A stretch of 11,323 bases of DNA from Collinsella aerofaciens (GTDB lineage Bacteria; Actinomycetota; Coriobacteriia; Coriobacteriales; Coriobacteriaceae). Position numbers and translations under genes: made by a program. The stretch covers positions 63,584 through 74,906 of the forward strand of contig NZ_CAAKNY010000086.1 in assembly GCF_901212495.1 (NCBI RefSeq). Direction: 5' to 3'. Positions 1 through 5,795 of this stretch are shown here, piece by piece. Each line of letters opens with the position of its first letter. Position 1 is the first letter of the stretch. The notes beneath the pieces are model-generated. The model had not been told where the DNA came from. It did not search any database and worked only from the letters and a program-made list of their open reading frames with translations.

Positions 1-122
1 CGCCTCCGTTGGACGTTATTCAGCGGAAGCGTTTTCTTTTTGACATGGCGACATCGGCGAATGGCGGCGCCTCGCGGCGGGCAGACATGCTTTGCCGTTT
101 CCGTAATTCGGCAAACGCGACG
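1..122. other. Gene-free left edge
   Basis: No coding region is supported here. The stretch holds a T-rich run near 33-42 following a GC-rich segment. This could be the 3' half of a plus-strand terminator whose left arm lies outside the window, but that cannot be tested. It also contains the hairpin at 91-115, which is listed separately. GC-rich sequence between 50 and 85 has only short self-complementary stretches. Confidence 0.4.
91..115. repeat. Hairpin just downstream of the transposase gene
   Basis: Arms TTTGCCG (91-97) and CGGCAAA (109-115) form a perfect 7-bp stem around an 11-base loop. The hairpin lies 8 bases beyond the stop codon of the minus-strand Y1 transposase. There is no T-run on the minus-strand exit side, so it is a poor intrinsic terminator. 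REP-associated transposases act on small imperfect palindromes, so a REP-like site is possible, but only one copy is seen here and the GTAG-type guide sequence typical of that system is not evident. Confidence 0.4.
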
Positions 123-881
123 CTAGGCCGCATTCTTGATAATCCATATTCCCAGTCCGGTCAGCAGCTGAACCTGCTTAATCGTTAGCCCTTCTTTCCG
201 TAGCGTGAGTATCGCCTCATTGCGAAGTGCCTTGGAGACGGATTTAAGTTCCGTAGGGGCGCATCCTGCGACACTCCGCACGATTGCCGCGCCAAATTCG
301 CATAAATCTTCCTCGCGTACCTTGGCTGTTGCGCTGGGGCGATAGGGAAGCGACGGCGTACTTTCCATGAGTTGAAGGTATGAGCGAGGTGTCGGGAATA
401 ATGCGTCGATAACGCTGCCGGTGATATGCGGCCGTGACCCGGTGCTCATCAGATACTCGCGATGGCTGCTCCACGGATATTCGTCGTATGCCGCCAGTCC
501 TGCTTTTTGTGGATTCAAATGAATGTATCGAATTGCCTCGAGCAAATACTCTTCCGATTTAATCGGCGAATCCCAAAAGCGCTCCTGAAAAACGTGTCCG
601 ATATGCCCCATTCGCGCGTTATATCTTCCCGCAAACGACACGGCTATCGCGTGCATCGCGTCGCTCTTGCGGTCGTCCGGATCGTCGACGAGGAGATGGA
701 TGTGGTTGCCCATAAGGCACCAAGCGATAAGCTCAATATTGTGTTTAGGGAGGATTGCGTCGAGGATGTGAAGCAAAGCGATTCGGTCCTCGTCACCGTC
801 AAACAGCAATTGTCCTCCGTTTCCGCGCAATGTGACGTGGAAATAACCGGTTGGTGACTTTGAACGAGGCTTTCTCGGCAT
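123..881 (-). CDS. REP-associated Y1 (HUH) transposase
   Basis: A 252-residue protein of the Y1_Tnp / IS200-like superfamily, of the single-copy REP-associated (RAYT) type. Visible family marks are the N-terminal strand around residues 11-21, the HUH metal-binding motif NHIHLL (His60, His62), and the RYIHLNPQKAG block (118-128), where Tyr119 is the probable nucleophile that attacks single-stranded DNA. Residues about 188-252 form a C-terminal helical extension with a helix-turn-helix look, reminiscent of the DnaA C-terminal type often found fused to these transposases. The ATG at 881 is chosen over the upstream one at 920 because AAAGGAGG (886-893 on the plus strand) is well placed before it. 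The frame is intact, so the enzyme may be active. No transposon ends or target duplications were found, as expected for domesticated RAYTs. The exact subfamily is uncertain. Confidence 0.85.
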   Translation of the reverse strand: MPRKPRSKSPTGYFHVTLRGNGGQLLFDGDEDRIALLHILDAILPKHNIELIAWCLMGNHIHLLVDDPDDRKSDAMHAIAVSFAGRYNARMGHIGHVFQERFWDSPIKSEEYLLEAIRYIHLNPQKAGLAAYDEYPWSSHREYLMSTGSRPHITGSVIDALFPTPRSYLQLMESTPSLPYRPSATAKVREEDLCEFGAAIVRSVAGCAPTELKSVSKALRNEAILTLRKEGLTIKQVQLLTGLGIWIIKNAA

Positions 882-1128
882 GGTCCCTCCTTTAGCTTGG
901 ATGGGCTGAAGATACCTCATTTGGAGGCTTCGGTTGTCGAGATTCAGTTCACCGACTATAGCTGCTACCTGCCGAAATGTTATTGCGTTTTCAAATTGAT
1001 GCTTTTTAATGGTAATTGAGCAAGACGGGCGCGCTTGTTGTGAATGCGTGCTTTGGTTACGTTGATCTGGATGGCCCTCGCGTGATGTCAGCGCAAATGG
1101 GCTTCAAGCATTTCTGCGGCGATAGAAG
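882..1128. other. Intergenic stretch upstream of the transposase
   Basis: No gene is supported. The part nearest the transposase carries its ribosome binding site and the candidate minus-strand promoter at 955-983. The rest (about 984-1128) shows no recognisable coding, RNA or repeat signal and is more AT-rich than the neighbouring genes. Confidence 0.5.
955..983 (-). promoter_or_regulatory. Candidate promoter for the transposase
   Basis: Read on the minus strand, a -10 hexamer TATAGT (960-955) lies 17 bases from ATAACA (983-978), which matches the TTGACA -35 consensus at four of six positions. Transcription would begin near 948, giving a leader of roughly 67 bases before the ATG at 881. This is based on sequence match only. 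Confidence 0.4.
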
Positions 1129-1169
1129 AATGGCCGGGCGCTCAAAACAAAACGGAGCGCCCGGCCATT
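1129..1169. terminator. Perfect 15-bp hairpin, possible second terminator
   Basis: Arms 1129-1143 and 1155-1169 are perfectly complementary over 15 bp, very GC-rich (core GGCCGGGCGCTC), with an A-rich loop AAAACAAAACG. It lies 68 bases beyond the stop of the minus-strand CarD gene. The T-tract is weak on both exit sides (ATTCTTC on minus, ATTTAC on plus). It could be a back-up terminator for the CarD gene, a bidirectional transcription barrier, or a palindromic repeat. Confidence 0.5.
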
Positions 1170-1197
1170 TACTAATTGTTCGTTGACGTTTGGCCAG

Positions 1198-1236
1198 ATA
1201 AAACCTGCCAAAACAAACCTGTCCCTTTTTGGCGGG
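1198..1236 (-). terminator. Terminator of the CarD-like gene
   Basis: On the minus strand CCCGCCAAAA (1236-1227) pairs with TTTTGGCAGG (1213-1204) with one C/A mismatch, across a 13-base loop, and runs into TTTTAT. The hairpin starts immediately after the CarD stop codon (1239-1237), which fits an intrinsic terminator for that single gene. Confidence 0.65.
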
Positions 1237-1722
1237 TTAGTTGAGGGCAGCTTGGGCTAGGCAGGCCTCGGCGTCTTCTTCGGTGACGCCCAGAGCGACG
1301 GCGAACTCCTCAACGGAGCGGCGCTTTGCCTCCTTGAGCACGCGCATGTAGTATGAGCTGGGCTTTTTGCCGGCTTCCTCGGCCTGGCGAATGCGGTGCA
1401 TCATGGTCTTTGCCACGCGGACCGTCTCGGGTGCGCCCAGCTTAAGCTGCTGCTTAAAGTGCGTCTCCTCGAGCGAGCTGTTGCGCTCGGTAAAGGTGTC
1501 GCACTCGAGCTCGTTAAAGTGGCTCAGCAGATGCTCGGCATCTTGCTGGGAGATAGCGGAATGCAAACGGTCGGCCTGCGCCACGGGATACATAAGGACC
1601 GTCTGAGCATGCCCCTGCTTGGTCTCGAGCAACAGCATGGGCTGCGGCGTGTCGTCCCTAAAACCGACGACGGTGCAGACTCCCTGACCCGGATGAATGA
1701 CGTGTTGACCGATTGAGAACAT
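1237..1722 (-). CDS. CarD/CdnL-family RNA polymerase-binding regulator
   Basis: A 161-residue cytoplasmic protein. Residues 1-60 match the CarD_CdnL_TRCF RNA-polymerase interaction domain: it opens FSIGQHVIHPGQGVCTVVGF, followed by a beta-rich stretch ending in a VLMYPV-type segment. Residues about 60-160 are the helical C-terminal domain. CarD proteins bind the beta subunit of RNA polymerase and stabilise the open promoter complex. The length matches Mycobacterium CarD (about 162). The start at 1722 is preceded by GGAGG (plus-strand 1727-1731) with four bases between. Unusually, the protein has no tryptophan at all. Mycobacterial and Thermus CarD use a conserved Trp, near position 85, wedged at the upstream edge of the bubble. 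The corresponding segment here reads SLEETHF (83-89). It may therefore be a divergent paralogue rather than the main CarD. Transcribed alone, divergently from argS. Confidence 0.85.
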   Translation of the reverse strand: MFSIGQHVIHPGQGVCTVVGFRDDTPQPMLLLETKQGHAQTVLMYPVAQADRLHSAISQQDAEHLLSHFNELECDTFTERNSSLEETHFKQQLKLGAPETVRVAKTMMHRIRQAEEAGKKPSSYYMRVLKEAKRRSVEEFAVALGVTEEDAEACLAQAALN

Positions 1723-1756
1723 GCTACCTCCAACTTATACGAATTTGCGTATGACT

Positions 1757-1765
1757 AGAATACCA
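1757..1765 (-). promoter_or_regulatory. Extended -10 promoter of the CarD-like gene
   Basis: On the minus strand TGG immediately precedes TATTCT (1762-1757), an extended -10 element. No acceptable -35 is present at 16-18 bases. Transcription would start near 1750, leaving a leader of about 28 bases that contains the GGAGG ribosome binding site. Confidence 0.45.
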
Positions 1766-1997
1766 CGCTGACGTGCGCAAACATTCACTTTATGCAGGAA
1801 AAGCACACAACTCCGATAGGTAAGAGTATTCGATAAAATGCACCGCTCATTCACATGTTAATGCAGTTCCAACGCGTGCATAATCTGCAGGCAGACCGCC
1901 ATCTTTGAGTGACTCATCGTAGGCAGTAGTCATTTTTGTGCATATGCAATATCGATTGGCTTTACCCTGCGACAGTGTGCGTCGCTTGTGATAGAGT

Positions 1998-2005
1998 GCT
2001 ACAAA
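1998..2005 (+). promoter_or_regulatory. Possible extended -10 promoter of argS
   Basis: GTGCTACAAACT around 1997-2008 contains an extended -10 element TGC-TACAAA. It resembles the TGC-TACACT element seen before rho at 4297-4305. There is no clear -35. Transcription from about 2012 would give a 50-base leader. Weak, sequence-only evidence. Confidence 0.35.
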
Positions 2006-2064
2006 CTCTGGCTTTTGCCCTACGAGTGACCAAGAGCTCGGGGGCTTTAACACAAGGAGGATCT

Positions 2065-3918
2065 ATGCCCGAGAAGATTGAAGAACTGGTACGCGCTGCG
2101 CTCGCTGCGGCCCAGGAGGCCGGCGACCTTTCCGCATTTGAACTTGACGATTGCGCCATCGAGCGACCGGCTGACACTTCTCATGGCGAGTGGACCTCCA
2201 CCATGGCCTTGAAGTCCGCCAAGCTGGCTCACTGCGCCCCGCGCAAGATCGCCGAGGCCGTCGTTGCCCATATGCCCGAGGACCCCGCGATTGAGAAGGT
2301 CGAGATCGCCGGCCCCGGTTTTATCAACTTCTACCTCTCCGTTGCCGTCAAGAACGCCATTTTTGGCGAGGCCCGCGAGAAAGGCATGGACTTCGCCAAG
2401 TCCAACGTCGGTGGTGGCCTGAAGACTCAGGTCGAGTTCGTTTCCGCCAATCCCGTCGGCCCCATGCACATCGGTCATGGCCGCTGGGCCGCGCTGGGCG
2501 ATTCTCTTTGCCGCGTCATGGACCACGCCGGTTACGACATCCAGCGTGAGTTCTACATCAATGACCATGGCTCTCAGATGAACACCTTCGGCAATTCCAT
2601 CAGCACGCGTTATATGCAGCTTGCCGACATCATCGCCAAGCAGGGCGTGGACATTGATGAGGCTCACAAGATTCTGATCGCCGACCGCGATGCCTTTGTC
2701 GCCGACGAGAACGACGAGCACCCCGAGACCCATCCCTACCAAGACAACTTTGCCGAGACTCTGGGCAAGGACTCCTACGGCGGCGATTACATCATCGACG
2801 AGGCTGCCGAGTTCTGGCGCACCGACGGCGACAAGTGGGTCGAGGCTGATCCGCAGGAGCGCATGGAGAGCTTCCGCGAGCGCGGCTACGTAAAGATGGT
2901 CGACAACATGCGCGACCTTTGCCACGCCGTCAACTGCGACTTTGACCGCTGGTTCTCCGAGCGCTCCCTGTACGTAAAGGACACCGAGGGCGAGACCGCC
3001 GGCACTTCCGCCGTCGACCGCGCTTTTGAGAAGCTCGACAAGATGGGCTACCTCTACACCAAGGACGGCGCCCTGTGGTTCCGCTCCACCGATCTGGGCG
3101 ACGACAAGGACCGCGTGCTGATCAAGTCCGACGGCGAGTACACCTACTTCGCCTCCGACGTCGCCTATCACTGGGACAAGTTCCAGCGTGTCGACCACGT
3201 CATTGACATCTGGGGCGCCGACCACCACGGCTACATCGAGCGCGTCCGCTGCGTCTGCGACGCTCTGGGCTACCCCGGCAAGTTCGAGGTTCTGCTGGGC
3301 CAGCTCGTCAACCTGCTGCGCAACGGCAAGCCCGTCCGTATGTCCAAGCGCAAGGGTACCATGGTGACCCTGCAGGAACTCGTCGACGAGGTCGGCTCTG
3401 ACGCCGCCCGCTACACGCTCATCTCCAAGAGCTCCAACCAGATGGTCGACTTCGACATCGAGGCCGTCAAGAAGCGCGACAACTCCAACCCGGTGTACTA
3501 CGTGCAGTACGCTCACGCTCGCGTGTGCTCCATCCTGCGTCGCGCCGCCGACGTCACCGCCGAGCAGGCCGCCGAGATGGGCATGAAGGCCGTCGCTGAG
3601 AAGGCCATTGGCGAGCACGTCGATTACTCGCTGCTGACCGACCCGACCGAGCTCGCCCTGTCGCGTAAGCTCAACGAGCTCACCGAACTTATCGGTAGCT
3701 GCGCTCGCGACCGCGCTCCGTTCCGTCTGACGCACTTTGCCGAGGAGCTCGCCGGTGACTTCCACAGCTTCTATGCTGCCTGCCAGGTGCTGCCGAGCGA
3801 GGGCCGTCCCGTCGATCCCGAGCTTTCGCGCGCCCGTCTGGCCGCTTGCGACGCTGTCCGCGTGACGCTCGCCCTGGTGCTGACCCTCGTTGGCGTTTCC
3901 GCGCCCGAGCAGATGTAA
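2065..3918 (+). CDS. argS: Arginyl-tRNA synthetase
   Basis: Class I aminoacyl-tRNA synthetase that charges tRNA-Arg with arginine using ATP, in the cytoplasm. At 617 residues it is within the usual range for bacterial ArgS. The N-terminal Add-1 domain covers roughly residues 5-95. The catalytic HIGH motif is seen as MHIGHGRWAALGD (His135 to His138). The second signature is VRMSKRKGT (Met426, Ser427, Lys428), standing for KMSKS. The C-terminal helical DALR anticodon-binding domain begins near residue 485 with NPVYYVQYAHAR. The frame is open further upstream to 1936, but the ATG at 2065 is preceded by a strong AAGGAGG (2054-2060) and opens with the expected N-terminal helix. The gene is monocistronic, ending 45 bases before a strong terminator. 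Nothing is missing from the conserved motifs. Confidence 0.97.
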   Translation: MPEKIEELVRAALAAAQEAGDLSAFELDDCAIERPADTSHGEWTSTMALKSAKLAHCAPRKIAEAVVAHMPEDPAIEKVEIAGPGFINFYLSVAVKNAIFGEAREKGMDFAKSNVGGGLKTQVEFVSANPVGPMHIGHGRWAALGDSLCRVMDHAGYDIQREFYINDHGSQMNTFGNSISTRYMQLADIIAKQGVDIDEAHKILIADRDAFVADENDEHPETHPYQDNFAETLGKDSYGGDYIIDEAAEFWRTDGDKWVEADPQERMESFRERGYVKMVDNMRDLCHAVNCDFDRWFSERSLYVKDTEGETAGTSAVDRAFEKLDKMGYLYTKDGALWFRSTDLGDDKDRVLIKSDGEYTYFASDVAYHWDKFQRVDHVIDIWGADHHGYIERVRCVCDALGYPGKFEVLLGQLVNLLRNGKPVRMSKRKGTMVTLQELVDEVGSDAARYTLISKSSNQMVDFDIEAVKKRDNSNPVYYVQYAHARVCSILRRAADVTAEQAAEMGMKAVAEKAIGEHVDYSLLTDPTELALSRKLNELTELIGSCARDRAPFRLTHFAEELAGDFHSFYAACQVLPSEGRPVDPELSRARLAACDAVRVTLALVLTLVGVSAPEQM

Positions 3919-3963
3919 TCTGCGGGTCATTTGACCGTTCAGACTTGGTCTAACTAAGCCTTG

Positions 3964-3998
3964 AAAGCCCGATCTCCCACGGAGGTCGGGCTTTTTTT
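3964..3998 (+). terminator. Intrinsic terminator of argS
   Basis: AAAGCCCGA (3964-3972) pairs with TCGGGCTTT (3986-3994), and inside it CTCC pairs with GGAG around a CAC loop, giving a nearly continuous 14-bp stem. A run of seven T (3992-3998) follows. This is a textbook Rho-independent terminator. Confidence 0.93.
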
Positions 3999-4052
3999 CA
4001 CAAACGCCGACGTATTGACGAATTTGGAACTGCTTGAACTACGAAACTATGT

Positions 4053-4199
4053 CGGTTTACTACGATGAATTGAGAATTTCCAACCACGCCGGCTTTTCGC
4101 TAAAAAGTACAAGGCATCTACCTGCGGGTTTAGTTCAACAGGTTTCGGAGTGATCGCGGTCGAGCGATTCAACGTAGTAAACCGCCAGAGTTTTGGCGG
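4053..4199. repeat. Palindromic intergenic element with long inverted arms
   Basis: Arms at 4053-4070 (CGGTTTACTACGATGAAT) and 4167-4184 (ATTCAACGTAGTAAACCG) are inverted copies matching at 17 of 18 positions, separated by 96 bases. A second hairpin overlaps the right arm: CCGCCA (4182-4187) and TGGCGG (4194-4199) around a 6-base loop. No credible gene lies inside. The structure looks like a small non-coding mobile or REP/MITE-like element, or a structured RNA. Copy number elsewhere cannot be judged from this window. Confidence 0.55.
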
Positions 4200-4230
4200 A
4201 GGCGGTCTGATTTGTGGGTGGTAAACCAAA

Positions 4231-4278
4231 GAGTGTCCCTGATGGCTAGTCGTTTAAGAACGTCCCCAATGACTAAGT
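4231..4278 (+). repeat. Degenerate direct repeat
   Basis: GTGTCCCTGATGGCTAGT (about 4232-4249) is loosely repeated as CGTCCCCAATGACTAAGT (about 4261-4278), with matching positions spread along the length. It lies between the palindromic element and the rho promoter. Similarity is modest and may be chance. Confidence 0.25.
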
Positions 4279-4305
4279 TGCAGGTGGTTGCGGTTGTGCT
4301 ACACT
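4278..4305 (+). promoter_or_regulatory. Promoter of rho
   Basis: TTGCAG (4278-4283) stands 16 bases before TACACT (4300-4305), and TGC directly precedes the latter, giving an extended -10. Transcription would start near 4312, about 137 bases before the rho start codon. Confidence 0.55.
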
Positions 4306-4310
4306 AATCC

Positions 4311-4448
4311 TGCGTGATTGACGCAATCATCTCGATACAGATCAATGATGTCCGTCGTTTTGTACGGATCTAGACTGTTTAGCCGCCCTGAAGGTATATG
4401 CAGGGAGCATGTGATCACAGGGCTTGAAAAGAAAGTTGAGCAAACACT
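4311..4448 (+). promoter_or_regulatory. Long structured rho leader
   Basis: The untranslated leader of about 137 bases has several short hairpins: TGATTG/CAATCA (4315-4320 with 4324-4329), TCCGT/ACGGA near 4352-4370, and CCCTG/CAGGG near 4387-4407. Long leaders ahead of rho are known to mediate autogenous attenuation in enterobacteria. Whether this leader does the same is inference. There is no recognisable riboswitch class. Confidence 0.35.
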
Positions 4449-5795
4449 GTGTCTGATCAACAGCAAGAAAACGAAATAACGACGGCGCAAACCGCTCCCG
4501 CTGCACCGGTTGCGTCGGACCAGGTCGTGATGCCTGCACCGGTGCAGGCCTCTGTTCCTGGGGCCCCCAAGGCCGCTCCGACGCCTGCGCCCGCATCGGC
4601 TGAGAAGGTCGCGCCTGCCGCTGGCGAGGGAGTTGCCCCTGCCGCCGAAGAGGATGCCGCGCCCGTAAAGCCCAAGCGCACGCGCCGTGCGCCTAAGCCC
4701 GCCGCTGACGGCGAGGAGACTGCCAAGCCCAAGCGTCGCGTCACGCGCGCGACGCGAGCCAAACGCACCGTTGCCGATTCCTCCGCACCGATTTCCGATG
4801 AGGTTGCACAGGCCCGTGCGCTGGCACAAATCAGCGAGGCTCAGGTTGTGCGCGCCCGTCGCCGTGCTGCTGAGCGCGAGGTCGCGGCACTGACCGAGTT
4901 TGCAGCGCCGGTCGTTTCCGAGGCGCCTGCGGCCACCGAGGCCCCTGTCGCGGGGCAGCCGACCGAGAAGCCGGCTCCGCGCACACGCCGCCGCACGGCT
5001 GCTAAGGTCGAGCAGGTTGCGGAACAGGTAGCCCCCGAGTCCACTGAGGCTTCGGTCCGTTCCGCGGCAGGGGAGGGCACATCGCCTGCCGAGCCCGCTG
5101 CGCCTGTCGAGGCCAGCGAAGTTCCCGTTGTCGATCCGGCTTTGCGCCCGCACCGCCGCGGTCGCAAGCCCAAGGCCTTCATCGAAGCCGAGAAGGCCGC
5201 AGCCGCAGCCGCCGCTGCTCGCGATGCTGCGGCGACCGCCGAGTCTGCAACCGCTGCCGACGCGGCCGTTCAAGATGCTACGACTTCCGAGGCCGCTCCC
5301 GCCGATACCGAGCCCACCGACGTCCGTCCCGGTCGCAGCCGTCGCACCGCTGCTAAGCGCACGTCCAAGGCTAAGGCTGCCAAGAAGGGTGCATCCGAGG
5401 ATTCCGCCGAGACGACCGCTGATGCATCGACTGATGCCGCCGAGCCTCAGGACGCCGAACAGCCTGCGTCCGAGAAGCCCAAGCGCGGTCGTAAGAAGTC
5501 CGTTAAGGCCAAGGCGTCCGAACAGCAGGTTGATGCCGAAGCGCAGGTCGATTCCGGCGCTGAGGCCAATGATGCCGCTGCGGCCAATGTTGACACCGCC
5601 GCAACCGATGGTGCCGCTCCCGCCGAGGGCGAAGACGGCGCCCGCCCCAACCGCCGTCAGCATAAGCGAACGACGAGCGCAACGACCGCAACAACGACCG
5701 CCGCAACCGTCAGCGCGATCGCAAGCAGCGCAACAAGGAGCGCAATGCCGCTCCGACCGAGCCTACGCTTTCGCGTGAGGAACTCGCGGCCATGA
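4449..5795 (+). CDS. rho: Rho N-terminal extension, frameshifted from the core
   Basis: Starts at a GTG (MSDQQQEN). An in-frame TGA at 4437-4439 excludes any earlier start. Residues 1-407 form a low-complexity, probably disordered extension rich in Ala, Pro, Glu, Lys and Arg, with repeated basic patches such as KPKRTRRAPKP, KPKRRVTRATRAKR, PHRRGRKPK and KPKRGRKKSVKAK. Some of these resemble AT-hook-like RGRK motifs. Long basic, disordered N-terminal regions are typical of actinobacterial Rho, where they add RNA binding. After ARPNRRQHKR the frame is lost: residues 408-448 are out-of-frame translation ending at 5793-5795. The shifted frame would instead continue NDERNDRNNDRRNRQRDRKQ and run straight into the Rho core. 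A normal, unbroken gene would give a protein of about 862 residues. See the frameshift entry. Confidence 0.75.
   Translation: MSDQQQENEITTAQTAPAAPVASDQVVMPAPVQASVPGAPKAAPTPAPASAEKVAPAAGEGVAPAAEEDAAPVKPKRTRRAPKPAADGEETAKPKRRVTRATRAKRTVADSSAPISDEVAQARALAQISEAQVVRARRRAAEREVAALTEFAAPVVSEAPAATEAPVAGQPTEKPAPRTRRRTAAKVEQVAEQVAPESTEASVRSAAGEGTSPAEPAAPVEASEVPVVDPALRPHRRGRKPKAFIEAEKAAAAAAAARDAAATAESATAADAAVQDATTSEAAPADTEPTDVRPGRSRRTAAKRTSKAKAAKKGASEDSAETTADASTDAAEPQDAEQPASEKPKRGRKKSVKAKASEQQVDAEAQVDSGAEANDAAAANVDTAATDGAAPAEGEDGARPNRRQHKRTTSATTATTTAATVSAIASSATRSAMPLRPSLRFRVRNSRP
5663..5672 (+). other. rho: Single-base deletion breaking the rho frame
   Basis: The frame from 4449 reads ...cag cat aag cg and then the sense continues one base early as aac gac gag. 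Inserting one base after 5668 (for example restoring a CGC codon) joins both frames perfectly. The core frame cannot extend further left because it meets TAA at 5663-5665. The site opens a tract of near-repeated CGC, AAC and GAC codons (5669-5745), prone to replication slippage and to sequencing or assembly error. I see no slippery X-XXY-YYZ heptamer in the 127-base overlap, so programmed -1 frameshifting is unlikely. Confidence 0.85.
5777..5795 (+). promoter_or_regulatory. Candidate internal restart site for the Rho core
   Basis: GAGGAA (5777-5782) lies 9 bases before ATG 5792-5794, and the upstream frame stops at TGA 5793-5795, creating an ATGA overlap. This arrangement commonly permits termination-reinitiation coupling. 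It may be coincidental, since the same bases encode REELAAM in the unbroken protein. Confidence 0.4.

Larger units (their letters stand above)
1723..2064. other. Divergent intergenic region between CarD-like gene and argS
   Basis: This 342-base stretch holds promoters for both flanking genes (listed separately). It is distinctly more AT-rich than the coding DNA. It contains a TGCATATGCA palindrome at 1939-1948. No T-box leader signature (the AGGGTGG-type antiterminator box) is visible before argS, and no small gene is supported. Confidence 0.5.

Noticed and set aside
3..14. CCTCCGTTGGAC shared in inverted form with the terminator loop at 9673-9684
   Set aside because: A 12-base match between two places in 11 kb on either strand is expected by chance several times.
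1740..2064. T-box leader upstream of argS
   Set aside because: No antiterminator box, specifier loop or terminator hairpin could be found ahead of the start codon.
2047..3930. A 627-residue open frame antisense to almost all of argS
   Set aside because: It mirrors the codon bias of argS, shows a biased Val/Leu/Gly/Asp composition and no domain, and has no ribosome binding site or promoter. It is a shadow of the real gene.
4047..4229. A 60-residue minus-strand frame within the palindromic element
   Set aside because: It spans both inverted arms, has no ribosome binding site and its sequence resembles no protein family. The structure is better explained as non-coding.
4410..4419. TGTGATCACA palindrome in the rho leader as a CRP-type site
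   Set aside because: The half-sites match TGTGA/TCACA but directly abut, lacking the 6-base spacer required, and the site lies far downstream of the promoter.
4299..5663. A 454-residue Gly/Arg/Leu-rich antisense frame over the rho extension
   Set aside because: Composition is that of reverse-complemented Ala/Pro-rich coding DNA and it runs across the rho promoter and leader. No motif supports a gene.
5666..5795. Programmed -1 ribosomal frameshifting to join the rho halves
   Set aside because: The shift needed is in the right direction, but no slippery heptamer is present in the overlap. A deleted base explains the data more simply.
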